A program made the translations under genes and the position numbers. Source: Phlebiopsis flavidoalba (lineage: Eukaryota; Basidiomycota; Agaricomycetes; Polyporales; Phanerochaetaceae). Taken from it: a stretch of 64,000 nt of DNA. The notes below the pieces were generated by a model. That model was not told the origin of the DNA, did not search any database, and saw only the letters and a program-made list of their open reading frames with translations. Shown here piece after piece: positions 62,360 to 64,000 of the stretch (positions within the stretch are counted from its first letter, which is position 1; each line of letters begins with the position of its first letter). Where the stretch lies: the NCBI GenBank assembly GCA_035772785.1, contig JAOCPU010000008.1, forward strand, positions 124,001-188,000, read 5' to 3'.

Positions 62360-64000
62360 TTAGGGATAAGGTTTATTTAAAATTAAAGGTTGCTCAATGA
62401 CGAAGCCTGGTGGGCGACCGGCGGCGGCGCAGCGGATGAAAAAAACGGCGATTGGAAAGCGTTCGATCAACGAGCTATTAGAGCTGGTATGGGGATTGTC
62501 GGATAACGGGATCCAGGAGTCTTCGTCAGCCTGGAAGGTTCTTCCAGTGAACAAGTACTCGTGATCGATGCCCAATCTTGCGGCAGTCGAGAATCGAGTC
62601 GATGGTGTACGCGTGGAGAGGTCGAAAAAAAGGAATGGAATCAGGGTGAAGTTCGATGGGGTCGGGTGAAGCATGGGAATGGAAGTCAGAAGGATCAGAA
62701 TAAGGTTCGAGGAGGGAAAACATGGAAAACGGGGTGTAAACGAGAGAGGTAAGTAAGGGAGACGAAGTTGATAAGCGAGTGGTGAGATCTTGCGAGCGAT
62801 TTGGGAAAGGTCCAAGCCGACGAATGGTCGAGCTTGTCGGAAGGACGTGTAGTCTTGATGTTTCGACGAAGGAGCCAAACGAGCTGGTCATCCTTATACT
62901 CGGGAGCATCTTGAACGCGTCGGTTGTACGCAGTCGATATCGCACTGAACGTCTTGCGCGTGCTTCAACTCAGCTCGCAACTCAGCATGGATATGCTCTA
63001 AGCGTTGAGCGAGTTCATGCGCGGCAGGAACAGTAGAGCGTTCAGTGACTTTGGGCTCGAAGGCAGGGTGATAGGCGAAGTGGTGGCAAAGAAGGGGGGT
63101 TTGTTTGGTGGAGGAGTTCTCTGCGTTGTTGAATGCAAACTCGGCGACAGGCAGGTAGTCGACCCAGTCCCCCCCCCCCCCCCCGTCCTGCTGGTAAGAG
63201 CAGTACGCACGAAGGTACGACTCAAGCGTCTGGTTTGTACGCTCTGTCAAGCCATCGGTTTTGCGGGGTGGTACGCTGTCGAGGTACGATGATCTACTTG
63301 TAACAAAGCAGTGAGTTCTTTCCAGAAACGCGAAACGAAAAGAGAACCACGATCCGAGATGATAGACTCGGGGAGACCGTGATAACGAAAGATGCGGTCG
63401 AGGAATAGCCAAGCAAGCTCAGCGGCGGTCATCGACTCCTTGCATGGCACAAAGTGCGCAGCTCGGGTAAGGCGATCACATACAACCCAGATTGAGTCGT
63501 AGCCATGTGAGGTTGGGAGCTTTACGATGAAGTCCATCGTGATCGCTGTCCAAGGTCGAGAGGGGAGTGCGAGAGGCTGGAGCAAGCCGTAGGGCTTGTG
63601 ACGAGGGTTCTTGATACGCGCACAAACGTCGCATGCTTGAACGTAGCGACGAACGTAGGTGTGCATGCCAGGCCAGGAATAGTCGCGTTGTACAAAGGCA
63701 AGCGTACGTGTGCGACCAGGGTGTCCGGCAATGATGGCGTCGTGTCGAGAGTGGAGGATGTCGGAACGCATCGAAGCAGGCACATAAAGGCGACCCTTGT
63801 GGAAGACCATGCCGTCGAGGACAGTGAAGTCTGGGTTTCCATGTGCGAGGGCTTCGCGCCACTCGACGTCATCCTTGAACGCGTTTTTGAAACGTTCAAG
63901 TAAGACGGAGTTGTCAATGGCGAGGCGCGTGGTGAGGGCGGAAATGGATGTGGTAGGTGGAGAAGGAGTCGGAGAGTCTGAAAAATCGAAAAGAAATTGA
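62360..64000 (-). CDS. Ty3/Gypsy polyprotein, integrase and chromodomain part (partial, frame-broken)
   Basis: The reading is open at the right edge (RLAIDNSVLLERFKNAFKDD, DDVEWREALAHGNPDFTVLD). The zinc-binding HHCC domain follows: HSRHDAIIAGHPGRT, then ACDVCARI. Integrase core: first Asp in MDFIVKLP, second in IISDRGSLF, and the Glu in GLTERTNQTLESYLR, so the DDE triad is present. Between the last two, an extra A in an AAAA run near 63258 breaks the frame. A 16-base C run (63169-63184) inserts glycines before DWVDYLPVAEFAFNN. The C-terminal chromodomain reads YTIDSILDCRKIGHRSRVLV and HWKNLPG, then after a break DSWIPLSDN, where an aromatic-rich T/S-WxP is usual. The stop is near 62360. It inserts element cDNA; chromodomains can steer insertion towards marked chromatin. 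Confidence 0.85.
63169..63184. repeat. C16 homopolymer inside the integrase coding sequence
   Basis: Sixteen consecutive C on plus, read as a glycine run on minus directly before DWVDYLP. The run is not expected at this point in Ty3/Gypsy integrases. It is the second long C tract in coding sequence in this window. Confidence 0.9.

Larger units (their letters stand above)
61480..64000 (-). mobile_element. 3' portion of a Ty3/Gypsy LTR retrotransposon (chromovirus type), cut by the window edge
   Basis: Order on minus from the right edge: a linker before integrase, integrase, chromodomain, a 3' untranslated stretch of about 330 bp, polypurine tract, LTR. Protease, reverse transcriptase and RNase H should lie beyond 64000. 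Integrase downstream of RT and a C-terminal chromodomain define the chromovirus branch of Ty3/Gypsy. Frame breaks suggest an inactive copy, but the same kind of +1 indels occurs in host genes here, so activity cannot be judged. Confidence 0.85.

Overview
The window is nuclear DNA from a filamentous basidiomycete, most likely an agaricomycete. Genes are cut by many 45-70 bp GT-AG introns. It carries several basidiomycete-typical families: a TKL kinase with an HGDLR catalytic loop, F-box-like/LRR proteins, a MATH-like/BTB protein and a chromodomain Ty3/Gypsy element. There is no bacterial, organellar, CRISPR or phage signal.

Layout. 1-5399 (+): the 3' part of the RNA polymerase I largest subunit gene. 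7.1-17.1 kb: an RNA-processing neighbourhood with SF3B6/p14 (-), a KEN-box protein of unknown function (-), eIF4A-III/FAL1 (-) and SF3A3/PRP9 (+); the last two start head to head. 17.5-21.8 kb (-): a synaptojanin-like SAC plus 5-phosphatase. 25.4-27.6 kb (+): a TKL kinase, convergent with a small single-span membrane protein (-). 29.1-30.1 kb: a tRNA-like sequence (-) and the ESCRT-III gene DID2/CHMP1 (+). 30.9-33.6 kb (-): a low-complexity hypothetical protein. 37.7-45.2 kb is GC-rich and holds an FAD oxidoreductase, an SBDS-domain Rtc3-like protein and a BTB protein, all on minus. 45.9-48.1 kb (+): an aldehyde dehydrogenase. 48.8 kb (+): a small membrane protein. 49.2-50.1 kb (-): the second ESCRT-III gene, VPS60/CHMP5. 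50.8-54.3 kb (-): two related F-box-like proteins. 56.3-58.1 kb (-): a mitochondrial MET2-superfamily O-acetyltransferase with Cbf1-type E-boxes upstream. 58.4-60.9 kb (+): a hypothetical protein. 61.5 kb to the right edge (-): the 3' end of a Ty3/Gypsy chromovirus, with candidate LTR, polypurine tract, chromodomain and integrase.

The dominant oddity is that nearly every conserved gene, including essential single-copy ones, is broken by 1-4 bp indels, often +1 in short homopolymers, and two long C tracts sit inside coding sequence. This looks more like uncorrected sequence error than mass pseudogenisation. Exon joins and start codons are therefore approximate, and most genes are given as spans. 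Gene-poor stretches (5.4-7.1, 7.7-12.1, 22-25.4, 33.6-37.7 and 54.3-56.3 kb) show little beyond short repeats and possible decayed coding sequence. I found no convincing new multi-gene system. The best leads are the KEN-box/CDK-site protein, the sulfur-type promoter, the hypothetical protein beside the retroelement, and the unidentified coding remnant at 36.3-37.3 kb.
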